Shown: piece by piece, positions 30,317 to 35,321 of the stretch
Layout: every line of letters begins with the position of its first letter
Numbering within the stretch: the stretch's first letter is position 1
From: a virus
Direction: 5' to 3' (one strand)
Virus record (IMG/VR): IMGVR_UViG_3300036772_000143
Span: 1 to 36,053 of that record
Length of the DNA stretch: 36,053 nucleotides
Made by a program: the position numbers and the translations under genes
The notes under the pieces: model-generated
Database searches by the model: none
What the model saw: only the letters and a program-made list of their open reading frames with translations
Told to the model about the DNA's origin: nothing

Positions 30317-30439
30317 CTACTCTTCGCCCCACATAATGCCGCGGTAGGCGCTCATTGCTGCCTCGTATTGCGGCCAAGCGAAGAAATCAAGCGCGGCACG
30401 CCACCAGTTCCAGCGACACTCCAGTTCTACACCCGTCAT
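30317..30439 (-). CDS. Small Trp-rich protein before terminase small subunit (40 aa)
   Basis: 40 residues: MTGVELECRWNWWRAALDFF, AWPQYEAAMSAYRGIMWGEE. It lies immediately before the GTG of TerS (one base between stop and start) and 33 bases downstream of a TATAAT element. Five Trp in 40 residues is unusual. No SD is convincing (GAG seven bases before the ATG). It may be a translational leader for TerS or a real short protein. Confidence 0.5.
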   Translation of the reverse strand: MTGVELECRWNWWRAALDFFAWPQYEAAMSAYRGIMWGEE

Positions 30440-30471
30440 TCAACTCACTACGCGAAGAGCCACGCCCCGTT

Positions 30472-30477
30472 ATTATA
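30472..30477 (-). promoter_or_regulatory. Candidate -10 element (TATAAT) of a minus-strand promoter
   Basis: A perfect TATAAT on the minus strand at 30477-30472 lies 33 bases before the 40-aa gene in the 72-base gap after the membrane-protein gene. At a 17-base spacing the -35 hexamer would be TTTCCC, a poor match. It could start a transcript for terminase and head genes. Confidence 0.4.
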
Positions 30478-30511
30478 GCCTTGCTGGCCGATGAGGGAAA
30501 GGCTGGTCGCA

Positions 30512-30685
30512 TTAGGCAAACGGTTCTTTTTCGTCGAGATAGAGACTTACAGCGGCGCCTAATACACAAACGGGTATCGCGATGATTAACCCGAGCCACC
30601 ATGGACATTCGCCCGTCAGCACCCCTACGACCAATGCGCCGCCGATCATACCATTGGTAAACGCCGCACGCTCATGCCAACTCAT
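30512..30685 (-). CDS. Small two-span membrane protein, holin-like candidate (57 aa)
   Basis: 57 residues from the ATG at 30685, which overlaps the upstream stop (TAATG); an ATG nine bases earlier is also possible. After SWHERAAFTNG come two hydrophobic segments (MIGGALVVGVLTG and WWLGLIIAIPVCVLGAAVS), joined by a short ECPW turn, and a charged C-terminus (YLDEKEPFA). Small size, two spans and a charged tail are typical of class II holins. No endolysin gene lies nearby, so an alternative is a superinfection or membrane-modulating protein. The fold prediction is from hydropathy by eye. Confidence 0.55.
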   Translation of the reverse strand: MSWHERAAFTNGMIGGALVVGVLTGECPWWLGLIIAIPVCVLGAAVSLYLDEKEPFA

Positions 30686-31056
30686 TATGGCCATTCGCGG
30701 TGGAATTGGCCGCGAGCTTGCTCAGGTGTGATGTCGCCGCGGCAGAAGGCTTCGCAGGCTGCCCGTTCGCGAGCGTCTTTCTTGCGGGCTTGCGGCCACG
30801 GCTGATACTGGATGTTGTCGCGGGTGTCGGGCCCACCTAGACAGCGCGGGATTATGTGGTCGCGCTCGCAACCGGTCGCGGCGCACCAGGGATGGGCCGT
30901 ATCACCGATGTCTGCTGTGGGCAGGCCGTCGTAGGTTGTCGGCTGACGTGGTGCGGGATGGCCGTTGATGCACAGCGGTTCGGAGTGCGGAAGGTAGTTC
31001 ACGCCCATGATCGCGAGTGGGATCAGGAAGGCGAGAGGGAGGATGGTCTGGTTCAT
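30685..31056 (-). CDS. Secreted or membrane-anchored HNH-like nuclease (123 aa)
   Basis: 123 residues. The N-terminus is hydrophobic (MNQTILPLAFLIPLAIMGVN), a signal peptide or anchor. The C-terminal part carries an HNH-like core: CERDHIIPRCLGGPDTRDNI (D-H near 66-67, then the GG turn and N), followed by QYQPWPQARKKDARERAACE and ITPEQARGQFHREWP. The D-H-I-I-P...GG...N...QP pattern, with a K-D pair further on, matches the small secreted HNH nucleases of this type. As a periplasmic enzyme it could degrade incoming DNA. The first codons lie in a 19-bp direct repeat whose other copy sits at the end of the HTH gene. Confidence 0.65.
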   Translation of the reverse strand: MNQTILPLAFLIPLAIMGVNYLPHSEPLCINGHPAPRQPTTYDGLPTADIGDTAHPWCAATGCERDHIIPRCLGGPDTRDNIQYQPWPQARKKDARERAACEAFCRGDITPEQARGQFHREWP

Positions 31057-31318
31057 TCATGGGCCCTGGTCTTTAGTGAACTCGTCCATCTCAGCCGCGA
31101 ATCGTTCAGCGTCTAGCTTTGCTAATGCCAGCGTCCAGTATCCCGCATCTGGCACATGCCCGTCCGTTTCTAATTTGAATGGCGGGCTGCCTCGTGTCCG
31201 CCTAATGCGAATTGGATAACCATCTGCGCAAAGCGTGTTTCCATCGGCCGCTGAGATCCAGTTCAGTTTAACCATTTTTGCTCTCCCTGTCTGCGGTGTA
31301 GGATGGTCTGGTTCATTC
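31040..31318. repeat. 19-bp direct repeat pair flanking the 72-aa gene
   Basis: AGGATGGTCTGGTTCATTC occurs at 31040-31058 and 31300-31318, exactly 260 bases apart. The left copy encodes the HNH protein start (MNQTIL on the minus strand). The right copy overlaps the end of the HTH gene and would also encode MNQTIL before running into non-coding sequence. Sequence beyond the repeats is only loosely similar. Confidence 0.85.
31057..31275 (-). CDS. Small phage protein of unknown function (72 aa)
   Basis: 72 residues from the ATG at 31275, with GGGAG seven bases before it; an upstream extension of the frame has no good start. MVKLNWISAADGNTLCADGY, PIRIRRTRGSPPFKLETDGH, VPDAGYWTLALAKLDAERFA, then AEMDEFTKDQGP. 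It resembles small phage proteins that have a beta-hairpin followed by one helix. It is sandwiched between two copies of a 19-bp direct repeat (31040-31058 and 31300-31318), so the segment may have been inserted between the HTH and HNH genes. Its stop is adjacent to the HNH start. Confidence 0.55.
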   Translation of the reverse strand: MVKLNWISAADGNTLCADGYPIRIRRTRGSPPFKLETDGHVPDAGYWTLALAKLDAERFAAEMDEFTKDQGP

Positions 31319-31549
31319 TGGCCCTTCGATACCACTTCGCGGAGCGTGCACCATATCGGCCGATTGCGTAAAGATGATGCCGCGCTCTTCGAGGACGTGC
31401 TGGAGCGCGAGAGCGAGGGCTTGATCTAGCGTACCGCCGTTCTCAAAACGGGCGACAGCGGAGTCACCCCGACCGATCATCATACCAAGCTCGGCTTGTG
31501 TGAGGTTGAGCCAAGCGCGAGCGGCACGGCATTGAGCGGGGGTGATCAT
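31313..31549 (-). CDS. Small HTH transcriptional regulator (Cro/CI-type, 78 aa)
   Basis: 78 residues. MITPAQCRAARAWLNLTQAE, then LGMMIGRGDSAVARFENGGT form a Cro/C1-type HTH (RAAR..L.LTQ.EL......S.VARFENG). The C-terminus LALALQHVLEERGIIFTQSA is the usual following helix of short Rhizobiales-type XRE regulators. It should bind an operator as a dimer and regulate phage or host promoters. Start overlaps the next gene's stop by four bases. The first residues (MIT-x-AQ-x-RA-x-RA) recur at the start of the neighbouring gene. Confidence 0.78.
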   Translation of the reverse strand: MITPAQCRAARAWLNLTQAELGMMIGRGDSAVARFENGGTLDQALALALQHVLEERGIIFTQSADMVHAPRSGIEGPE

Positions 31550-31746
31550 GGCTTGTTGACCATTTCGGCGAGCATCTCGGACCAGATGCTATCGGGACCA
31601 TGCTCGATCGCTTTTGCCTTCGTTCGCTCGATAAGATCCCTAGTCCGTTGGGCGCGGCGGGCGTAGCGCTCTGCCACGAATTTGGCATGCGCCTCCGGAC
31701 CAATTTTGAAGGCGCGAGAAGCGCGGCGTTGAGCGGCGGTGATCAT
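31546..31746 (-). CDS. Small basic helical protein (66 aa)
   Basis: 66 residues from the ATG at 31746 (overlapping the upstream stop, ATGA). MITAAQRRASRAFKIGPEAH, AKFVAERYARRAQRTRDLIE, RTKAKAIEHGPDSIWSEMLA, EMVNKP. Basic and helical. The first 13 residues are close to those of the HTH regulator downstream, and the DNA before both starts is alike (GAGCGG..GTGATCATG), so the two gene starts share ancestry. There is no HTH here. It may be a small accessory to the regulator. Confidence 0.55.
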   Translation of the reverse strand: MITAAQRRASRAFKIGPEAHAKFVAERYARRAQRTRDLIERTKAKAIEHGPDSIWSEMLAEMVNKP

Positions 31747-31898
31747 GCCGCATGCCGTTGATAACGCTGACACTGCGACCAGCCCATCCGCCAGGCGGCG
31801 CAGAGCCGGCGATCTTTATGCGGGCACTCACTCTCTGGCGCGCCGCAGAGGTAAGCCATCGCGCCGTCTTCGAATGCTTGTTTGATCTGCTGGCTCAT
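31743..31898 (-). CDS. Ribosome modulation factor (Rmf)-like protein (51 aa)
   Basis: 51 residues from the ATG at 31898 with a strong SD (GGAGGA, spacing about five). MSQQIKQAFEDGAMAYLCGA, PESECPHKDRRLCAAWRMGW, SQCQRYQRHAA. The order G-A-x-A-x-x-x-G, E-C-P-x, then A-W-x-x-G-W is that of the RMF family, whose members silence ribosomes by promoting 100S dimers. It is the first gene of a leftward transcript, 15-30 bases after a good promoter. A phage copy could tune host translation, but several phage RMF-like proteins have no tested role. A longer frame upstream has no supporting SD. Confidence 0.55.
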   Translation of the reverse strand: MSQQIKQAFEDGAMAYLCGAPESECPHKDRRLCAAWRMGWSQCQRYQRHAA

Positions 31899-31922
31899 CG
31901 ATTCCTCCGTTCTGACGCTCCT

Positions 31923-31951
31923 TACATAAGCGCGAGGAAAATCGGCGTCAA
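31923..31951 (-). promoter_or_regulatory. Leftward sigma70-type promoter (TTGACG-17-TATGTA)
   Basis: On the minus strand, TTGACG at 31951-31946 is separated by 17 bases from TATGTA at 31928-31923. Transcription would begin near 31916, 18 bases before the RMF-like start. It faces a rightward promoter with the same TTGACG about 33 bases away. Confidence 0.55.
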
Positions 31952-31983
31952 GAGATTTTTTCGTCTCTGTCGAACTTTTTCGC

Positions 31984-32011
31984 TTGACGCGCCGAAAATA
32001 CGCGCTATATT
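31984..32011 (+). promoter_or_regulatory. Rightward sigma70-type promoter (TTGACG-16-TATATT)
   Basis: TTGACG at 31984-31989 and TATATT at 32006-32011 with a 16-base spacer. The transcript would begin near 32018 and read the three plus-strand genes. The -35 lies in CGCTTGACGCGCC, an imperfect inverse copy of the leftward -35 region (GGCGTCAAG), with a T/C-rich stretch between them: a possible shared operator region. Confidence 0.65.
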
Positions 32012-32045
32012 CCCATCTGTAAGGCATGAGCAGGAACGAAACACT

Positions 32046-32255
32046 ATGACACACGAGCAAGCACTTCGCGATCTTGACCGAGTGAGCGACTATCTCACCA
32101 ACCTGGTCGACAGGCCACCGATGATGATCGATCATTTCTTCCACATTGAGTGGCGGCGCATCAATAAGCGTTTTCAGGCGGTAACGATTGAGCGCCACGA
32201 AGACTCACTCATGCGGGCGCTCTACAATCGTCGAGAGAGAACGCTGACGGTATGA
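32046..32255 (+). CDS. First plus-strand small gene (69 aa), function unknown
   Basis: 69 residues: MTHEQALRDLDRVSDYLTNL, VDRPPMMIDHFFHIEWRRIN, KRFQAVTIERHEDSLMRALY, NRRERTLTV. Helical and charged, without a recognised motif. The start region GCAGGAACGAAACACTATGA is repeated almost exactly before the next gene. It is the first gene after the rightward promoter. Early small phage genes of this kind often target host functions; no target is deducible. Confidence 0.6.
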   Translation: MTHEQALRDLDRVSDYLTNLVDRPPMMIDHFFHIEWRRINKRFQAVTIERHEDSLMRALYNRRERTLTV

Positions 32256-32285
32256 CCAGTTTATTGCGCGCAGGAGCGAAACACC

Positions 32286-32489
32286 ATGAGATCCAGCAAT
32301 CATTTTTGGTGCATCGAGACGGTCGGCAAGGGCGTCTACAAACTGACCGTCTACGGCAAAGATCCGGTCTCGAAAGATCCTGACCGCGGAGCCGCCGAAA
32401 TCCTACTCGACGATGATGACATAGACGAACTGGTGTTGTCCGCGCACAAAGCACAGCGCGCCAAAGTCACAATCTCGGCTGAGGGATAG
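32286..32489 (+). CDS. Second plus-strand small gene (67 aa), function unknown
   Basis: 67 residues: MRSSNHFWCIETVGKGVYKL, TVYGKDPVSKDPDRGAAEIL, LDDDDIDELVLSAHKAQRAK, VTISAEG. Likely a small alpha/beta protein with an acidic loop (LLDDDDIDE). It shares an 18-of-20-base translation start region with the preceding gene. Its end lies four bases before the next ATG. Confidence 0.6.
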   Translation: MRSSNHFWCIETVGKGVYKLTVYGKDPVSKDPDRGAAEILLDDDDIDELVLSAHKAQRAKVTISAEG

Positions 32490-32493
32490 CAGC

Positions 32494-32802
32494 ATGAGCG
32501 ATGATCCATTGCGCGGCACGGGCAGGACCACAAGGATGCTTGATCATGCCAAACGACTCGAAATGGAAGGCCTGGCGGTTTATGTGATCGCCGCCAATCC
32601 GACCGAAGTAATGCGGCTGCGTGGCTTGTTACCAACGCAGACCTCAATCAAGGTGGAAACACCGGACAGCTGCCGATATTTGGATTGGCAAACGCTAATG
32701 CTGCGCGGTACCCATTCGAACTGCCGAGTGCTCGTCGATCACTTTGCGATTGAAAGCCGCTTTGGTCATTTGTTCAGGATGATGCACGCCTATGATCTCT
32801 AA
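32494..32802 (+). CDS. P-loop-like protein (GTGRTTRM motif, 102 aa)
   Basis: 102 residues. N-terminal DPLRGTGRTTRMLDHAKRLE carries the G-x-G-R-T-T-R-M loop that recurs in small phage NTPase-like proteins; it resembles a Walker A motif with the usual Lys replaced by Arg. It continues GLAVYVIAANPTEVMRLRGL, then YLDWQTLMLRGTHSNCRVLV (strand plus D-H, at the Walker B position). The protein is about half the length of a usual RecA/ASCE domain, so it may be a minimal or inactive NTPase. SD AGGGATAGCAGC lies before the ATG. It is the last gene of the rightward transcript. Confidence 0.6.
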   Translation: MSDDPLRGTGRTTRMLDHAKRLEMEGLAVYVIAANPTEVMRLRGLLPTQTSIKVETPDSCRYLDWQTLMLRGTHSNCRVLVDHFAIESRFGHLFRMMHAYDL

Positions 32803-32825
32803 GGCGGCTCAGTGTAAGTGCATCG

Positions 32826-33152
32826 TTACGATGGAGCAGGATAGCGTAATACTATGGTGCCTTTCACCATATTAGCGAATTCTGGCCACCAATGGGCTGC
32901 GTCCATTTTGTCATGATACGCTTGGAGTCGGTCTAGGGTTGTAGGACCATCGTAGTCAGAATCCCGCTGACCAAACACCCGCCAAGCGTACGTGGAGCGC
33001 TCTGGATGAGCTTGCCGATACAGTCGGCCGATGATCTGGTTTTTGGTCATGTCCACCTCAGTGGCGATTTTGCTTCTCGATAGCCCTTGCTCCTGCAGAG
33101 CGAGCACGCGATTCTGAAGCTCCGGCGTCCATGGCGAATTCTGCTCGTTCAT
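32826..33152 (-). CDS. GcrA-like DNA-binding protein (108 aa)
   Basis: 108 residues. The N-terminus SPWTPELQNRVLALQEQGLS, RSKIATEVDMTKNQIIGRLY, RQ is close to the DNA-binding segment of GcrA ('WT.E.......W..G.SAS.IA..LG..TRNAVIGK..R'). GcrA is an alphaproteobacterial cell-cycle regulator that acts with sigma70 at CcrM-methylated (GANTC) promoters. The C-terminal 60 residues (STYAWRVFGQRDSDYDGPTT, MDAAHWWPEFANMVKGTI) do not match GcrA. So it may borrow the DNA-binding part only. A phage gene of this type could redirect host transcription. Its end converges with the plus-strand genes. Confidence 0.65.
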   Translation of the reverse strand: MNEQNSPWTPELQNRVLALQEQGLSRSKIATEVDMTKNQIIGRLYRQAHPERSTYAWRVFGQRDSDYDGPTTLDRLQAYHDKMDAAHWWPEFANMVKGTIVLRYPAPS

Positions 33153-33541
33153 CCTCTCTCCTCCGGTAGATCATCTTCAAGCCCCAGCGCTACCCGTCCC
33201 CGGCGGAGCGCTTCTGGATCTTCGTACGCCGCGCGCGCCGCGCGCGCGGTAATACCTAACTCCCCCCGTATTGCCGCTGCAGGATCGCGTGACGTGGCCG
33301 CCGCTGATGGCTTGGAAAGGTTTTGGGCAGCCTGAGACACGCAAATAGCGGAGAACGCCTCTGCGGCTTCCCTACGCGCTTCCAGCGTCATGGCTTGTGC
33401 CCATCGCCGATGTGCGTCAGCGCGCGCCAAGTCTTGTTCCTTGTACCGCTTCTGCGTCTCGACCAAGAGAGCGCGGAACCACGGCTCATCGTAGCGGGCA
33501 GCATATCCTGGTGCCCAGCAATTACGTACTATTTGCGGCAT
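33149..33541 (-). CDS. Helical phage protein of unknown function (130 aa)
   Basis: 130 residues from the ATG at 33541 (a GTG three bases earlier is less likely). MPQIVRNCWAPGYAARYDEP, WFRALLVETQKRYKEQDLAR, ADAHRRWAQAMTLEARREAA, then Ala/Arg-rich helices and EEDLPEERG-like acidic ending. It overlaps the upstream loader-like gene by 20 bases and the GcrA-like start by four. No recognised family; replication-region location suggests an accessory replication or regulation role. Confidence 0.55.
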   Translation of the reverse strand: MPQIVRNCWAPGYAARYDEPWFRALLVETQKRYKEQDLARADAHRRWAQAMTLEARREAAEAFSAICVSQAAQNLSKPSAAATSRDPAAAIRGELGITARAARAAYEDPEALRRGRVALGLEDDLPEERG

Positions 33542-34187
33542 CACAAATCATCTTCCTAAACTCACACAACGACCAGATAGCGTCGGCAAGTTCAGCGAGC
33601 GCCGGCCAGAATTTATGGTCGTGCGGCCAGCGGCGAAGCGCCGCGATGGCGGCATCAGCCGGGTATTCCGCGAGCGCGTCGAGGTAGACGGCAAAGATGA
33701 TCCGCGTGTCGTCCGCATCGGCGGCGCGCGACACCGTCAACGCGCGCAGCCGCGCCAGTTCCCGCGCCAGCACGTCGCGCGCCGCCGGCCGCATTGCCTC
33801 CTCGATGAGATGGCGAGCCAAAGGGCGGTCATTGCGTTCAAGGCCGTAGCCGCGCAGACTGAACGTCGTATACGGATCATCAGTGGCCGGCCGGATGGCC
33901 GAGAACGTCACGCAGCGCCGCAGCGATGCCTCCAGGACGCGATCCGTTTGCCCCGGATCGCCCTCCGCGAACGCTGCTGCTATCGCGTTCTTTGCGGCAC
34001 CAATTTCGGAAGGTGGCGCTCCAATCGAGCTTGATCCCGCCAGCGCCCGGCCGGGCGATCCAGTAATCTCGGAAGCTGTCACCGACGCGTCTGCTGTCAA
34101 GCCCACATTCGCCCTCGGCAAAGGCACAATCTTCGCTGCTAGGTTGCCAATCGGACGCAAGCCTGGTTCCTCGTTCTTGTCCGCCAT
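33522..34187 (-). CDS. Helicase-loader/replication-P-like protein, start uncertain
   Basis: The frame runs 221 codons from an ATG at 34187 with GGAG seven bases before it. The C-terminal 130 residues look real: RPLARHLIEEAMRPAARDVL, then ADDTRIIFAVYLDALAEYPA and AAIAALRRWPHDHKFWPALA, a pattern typical of phage replication proteins that load DnaB-type helicases ('YL.AL..YP...V..AL..W....F.P...EL'). The first 100 residues lie entirely inside the DUF1376 gene in another frame and have the bland Ala/Gly/Arg look of a shadow. A GTG at 33911 would give a 129-residue protein without most of that overlap. The SD favours the long form. It is probably a helicase loader acting with the DUF1376 protein. 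Confidence 0.6.
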   Translation of the reverse strand: MADKNEEPGLRPIGNLAAKIVPLPRANVGLTADASVTASEITGSPGRALAGSSSIGAPPSEIGAAKNAIAAAFAEGDPGQTDRVLEASLRRCVTFSAIRPATDDPYTTFSLRGYGLERNDRPLARHLIEEAMRPAARDVLARELARLRALTVSRAADADDTRIIFAVYLDALAEYPADAAIAALRRWPHDHKFWPALAELADAIWSLCEFRKMICDAANST

Positions 34188-34641
34188 TTTTGCGCTCCGG
34201 CTTCATCGGGGGGGACATAAGGGGGGAAGATTCTCCGCTAGGAGAATCTATAATATGGTTCTTGGTTCTTGGTTTTCGCGCGCGTGCATTGCCGAGCGCA
34301 TCATCTAAGGTATTGGAATGCCATCTTTTGGATGCTCGATCTTGTCCAGTTTTAGACCTGTTGTTGGCCCGTTCTAGCTCACTTATAACCCGGTTATTAC
34401 TCAGTTGTGACCCGCTAATGGTCAACTTATGACCCGCTAACAGCTCAGTTATGACTCGATTAATGCGATTCCGCTTCGCTTTGATTATCCGAAAAAGTCG
34501 CTCATCATCAATGGGTATGGGACCGCCAGTTGAGGCGATAAGATCGCAAATGGTCCGATAAATTCCGTTCTGCTCGGGCGTAAGACCGGCTATTCCGACA
34601 AGCCATTCATCTGGGTGATGCTCGATATACCGCACTTTCAT
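33880..34641 (-). CDS. DUF1376 (YdaU-like) replication initiation protein
   Basis: 253 residues. The N-terminal domain fits DUF1376: MKVRYIEHHPDEWLVGIAGL, TPEQNGIYRTICDLIASTGG, PIPIDDERLFRIIKAKRNRI, a winged-helix found in phage replication initiators. The middle is a polar linker. The C-terminal block GTRLASDWQPSSEDCAFAEG, then VGDSFRDYWIARPGAGGIKL, DWSATFRNWCRKE is the second conserved element of this family. The protein likely binds the origin and recruits the loader from the next gene. Start overlaps the HTH gene stop by four bases. The final 308 bases overlap the loader-like frame. Both conserved blocks are in this frame, so it is real to its end. Confidence 0.8.
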   Translation of the reverse strand: MKVRYIEHHPDEWLVGIAGLTPEQNGIYRTICDLIASTGGPIPIDDERLFRIIKAKRNRINRVITELLAGHKLTISGSQLSNNRVISELERANNRSKTGQDRASKRWHSNTLDDALGNARARKPRTKNHIIDSPSGESSPLMSPPMKPERKNGGQERGTRLASDWQPSSEDCAFAEGECGLDSRRVGDSFRDYWIARPGAGGIKLDWSATFRNWCRKERDSSSVRGGRSGANGSRPGGIAAALRDVLGHPAGH

Positions 34642-34958
34642 CCCTCTAACACCTTACGAATGATAGCTGGCCACTTACCGGCGCCGCCGTGCTCGGAACG
34701 ACTGATTTCGACCTGATGGCACCCGACAAGTTTTGCTAGCGCTCTTTGCGTCAAGCCGCGTTTTACGCGCAGTTGCAGAAGATCGGCTTCCGGCTGTCTA
34801 GCTCTTTCCGGTCCCGTTTCCGGTGTTGCCCCACTGGCGATTGCATCACATTCGGCGCGAAACTCGGGACCCACCCGATACCACGGCCATGGCCGTAGAT
34901 CCCACACTATCGCAGTCTTGACTTTTCGCGGCGGCGCAACAAATGAAACGTCGTCCAC
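34638..34958 (-). CDS. XRE-family HTH regulator (106 aa)
   Basis: 106 residues from a GTG at 34958 with GGAG six bases before. The N-terminal half contains RKVKTAIVWDLRPWPWYRVG and EFRAECDAIASGATPETGPE, with no clear fold. The C-terminal part is a Cro/C1 HTH: ADLLQLRVKRGLTQRALAKL, VGCHQVEISRSEHGGAGKW. The recognition helix is H-Q-V-E-I-S-R-S-E. It lies upstream of the replication genes and is likely to control them or the phage switch. The N-terminal half may bind an effector or another subunit, but nothing shows which. Confidence 0.75.
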   Translation of the reverse strand: MDDVSFVAPPRKVKTAIVWDLRPWPWYRVGPEFRAECDAIASGATPETGPERARQPEADLLQLRVKRGLTQRALAKLVGCHQVEISRSEHGGAGKWPAIIRKVLEG

Positions 34959-34973
34959 AACATTCTCCGTTTG

Positions 34974-35309
34974 TTAAGCAGGCTTGCGCGCCCGATAGAT
35001 TTGCGGTGGCCCGCCGTCGAACAGACTGTCCCCTCGATCGGGCATCAGCCAGCCATTCGCCACCATACGGGCGAACTGTCGCTCTGACCTGACTTGATCT
35101 CCACTCCGAAAGGTGACGGGGCTGCCGTCTTCGTAAGCATAGATCTTGCCGGTTTCTGTAAGCGTAACGATAATGAAGCCGAGACTCGCGCGACGCAAAA
35201 TCGCAACCTCTTCCACACTTGGGAGTATCGGCTTTTCTGGCTTGCCTAGCCTTTGATTGCCTGGCGTAAATGTTACCGCATGACCTGGATTTTCGGCGAG
35301 CTTGACCAT
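34974..35309 (-). CDS. Phage protein of unknown function (111 aa)
   Basis: 111 residues from the ATG at 35309, with GAGG seven bases before. MVKLAENPGHAVTFTPGNQR, LGKPEKPILPSVEEVAILRR, ASLGFIIVTLTETGKIYAYE, DGSPVTFRSGDQVRSERQFA and RMVANGWLMPDRGDSLFDGG, ending YRARKPA. The last part looks like a winged-helix or similar fold seen in small phage proteins (strand, helix, 'GWL.P..D.LF.G.PQ'). A DNA-binding role is possible. It is separated from the HTH gene by 15 bases. Confidence 0.55.
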   Translation of the reverse strand: MVKLAENPGHAVTFTPGNQRLGKPEKPILPSVEEVAILRRASLGFIIVTLTETGKIYAYEDGSPVTFRSGDQVRSERQFARMVANGWLMPDRGDSLFDGGPPQIYRARKPA

Positions 35310-35321
35310 TTCAACCTCGGG

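Noticed and set aside
32821-32833. CATCG-TTA-CGATG palindrome at the convergent gene ends as a terminator.
   Set aside because: The stem is only 5 bp with no T-tract on either side; the GcrA-like stop codon is in its loop, so it is probably chance.
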